A DNA stretch of 5,670 nt, taken from positions 1 to 5,670 of the forward strand of contig JAIOOZ010000214.1 of NCBI GenBank assembly GCA_021414185.1, read 5' to 3'. Within the stretch, counting starts at the first letter, position 1; each line of letters starts with the position of its first letter. Position numbers and translations under genes: made by a program. Below, piece by piece: positions 5,054-5,670 of the stretch. Below the pieces are notes generated by a model. It was given only the letters and a program-made list of their open reading frames with translations, was not told the DNA's origin and searched no databases. Source of the stretch: Betaproteobacteria bacterium (GTDB taxonomy: Bacteria > Pseudomonadota > Gammaproteobacteria > Burkholderiales > SG8-41).

Positions 5054-5670
5054 ATGCAACAGCGGCGCAGTGACTACGATGTCACCAACAGTGTAAAGAC
5101 CACCGACGCTGCAACCGTTGCCGCAGAAGTCCGTCGCATCTACCTTGATTTGTATCGAAAAGCCGACGTCACGACGCTCGACCGCGCGTTCGTCGATTTC
5201 GCTGCGCTGTATGCCGGCGAGCACCCCGGGTATTACCCCTGCGACACCGGTTACCACGACACCCAGCACGTGCTGGATGTCACGCTGGCGATGGCCCGGC
5301 TGCTCCACGGTTACCAAAGGGCCGGACGTGAACCGCTGGAGGCGCGCCTCTTCTGCCTGGGCGTCATCCTGGCGCTCTACCACGACTGCGGCTACATACG
5401 TCGCCGCAACGACACCCGGCACGAGAACGGCGCCGAATACACTCTGACCCATGTCTCGCGCGGCGCCCGCTACCTGCGTGCTTACCTGCCGCAGATCGGT
5501 ATGGAGGATCTGGCGAAGGTCGCGGCCCGCGTGGTGCATTTCACCGGTTATGAAGTGCCGATCGAGAAAATCCGCCTGCCGCAGCCGATATTTCGCGTCA
5601 TCGGCAATCTGCTGGGCACCGCCGACATCCTGGGCCAGATGGCGGACCGCTGCTACCTCGAAAAATGCTA
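5054..5670 (+). CDS. HD-domain phosphohydrolase (3' end beyond the window)
   Basis: 205 complete codons are visible and the frame is still open at the edge. HD-superfamily proteins are metal-dependent phosphohydrolases or phosphodiesterases, often acting on nucleotides or cyclic nucleotides. The expected ligands are in order: His72 in YHDTQHVLD, the signature His110-Asp111 in LALYHDCGY, further histidines at 123, 134 and 162, and Asp191 in LLGTADILGQMAD. The spacing and the YHDTQHVLDVTLAMARL helix favour the PDE-like HD fold over the HD-GYP type, since no GYP motif is seen (TGYE at 164-167 is not equivalent). The N-terminal 50 residues look helical, with no signal peptide or membrane segment, so the visible part is cytosolic. 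The start at ATG 5054 is supported by AAGGG at 5041-5045 eight bases upstream. A GTG at 5048 is an in-frame alternative. The gene is transcribed divergently from the AsmA-type gene. The substrate cannot be told, and further domains may lie beyond the edge. Confidence 0.88.
   Translation, partial: MQQRRSDYDVTNSVKTTDAATVAAEVRRIYLDLYRKADVTTLDRAFVDFAALYAGEHPGYYPCDTGYHDTQHVLDVTLAMARLLHGYQRAGREPLEARLFCLGVILALYHDCGYIRRRNDTRHENGAEYTLTHVSRGARYLRAYLPQIGMEDLAKVAARVVHFTGYEVPIEKIRLPQPIFRVIGNLLGTADILGQMADRCYLEKC

Noticed and set aside
4976..5539. 187-codon frame on the minus strand
   Set aside because: It is antisense to the HD-domain gene, whose motifs are clear, and it has no recognisable domain.

Overview
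The window is GC-rich, gene-dense bacterial DNA. The dtd homologue, the AsmA-type envelope protein and strong G/C bias at third codon positions suggest a proteobacterium, most likely a betaproteobacterium. This is inferred from gene style, not from any rRNA or marker gene. There are four substantial genes, and no tRNA, rRNA, CRISPR or insertion sequence was seen.

Layout. Positions 1-130 hold what may be the last codons of an upstream gene and a short spacer. A complete dtd gene (D-aminoacyl-tRNA deacylase, 131-568, +) follows. It converges, across only 39 bases, on a leftward pair: a 3.4-kb gene (1423-4803, -) and, 68 bases downstream of it, an Asp/Glu-racemase / arylmalonate-decarboxylase-like gene (608-1354, -). 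The large gene encodes a 1126-residue protein with four parts in order: a small winged-helix-like N-terminal domain, about 670 residues of Ala/Glu/Arg/Lys-rich predicted helix, one membrane segment, and an AsmA-type periplasmic domain. A 250-base, more AT-rich divergent intergenic region (4804-5053) separates it from a rightward HD-domain phosphohydrolase gene (5054 onward) cut off by the window end. That region carries nearly superimposed back-to-back promoter candidates and a short ORF with a strong Shine-Dalgarno sequence.

How the parts may work together. dtd is ordinary translation quality control. The large AsmA-type protein probably spans the inner membrane, with a long cytoplasmic rod ending in a possible DNA- or protein-binding domain and a lipid-transfer-like domain in the periplasm. 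The racemase-fold gene may be co-transcribed with it, but no functional link is visible. The HD-domain gene is divergent and could share control with the large gene through the common intergenic region.

Most worth a second look are the unusual architecture of the large protein, with its Ala-x-Ala-x rod, and the racemase-fold enzyme, which lacks a cysteine at both catalytic positions. The long open frames on the + strand opposite the coiled-coil gene (2278-4806 and 2852-4606) are judged to be composition artefacts.
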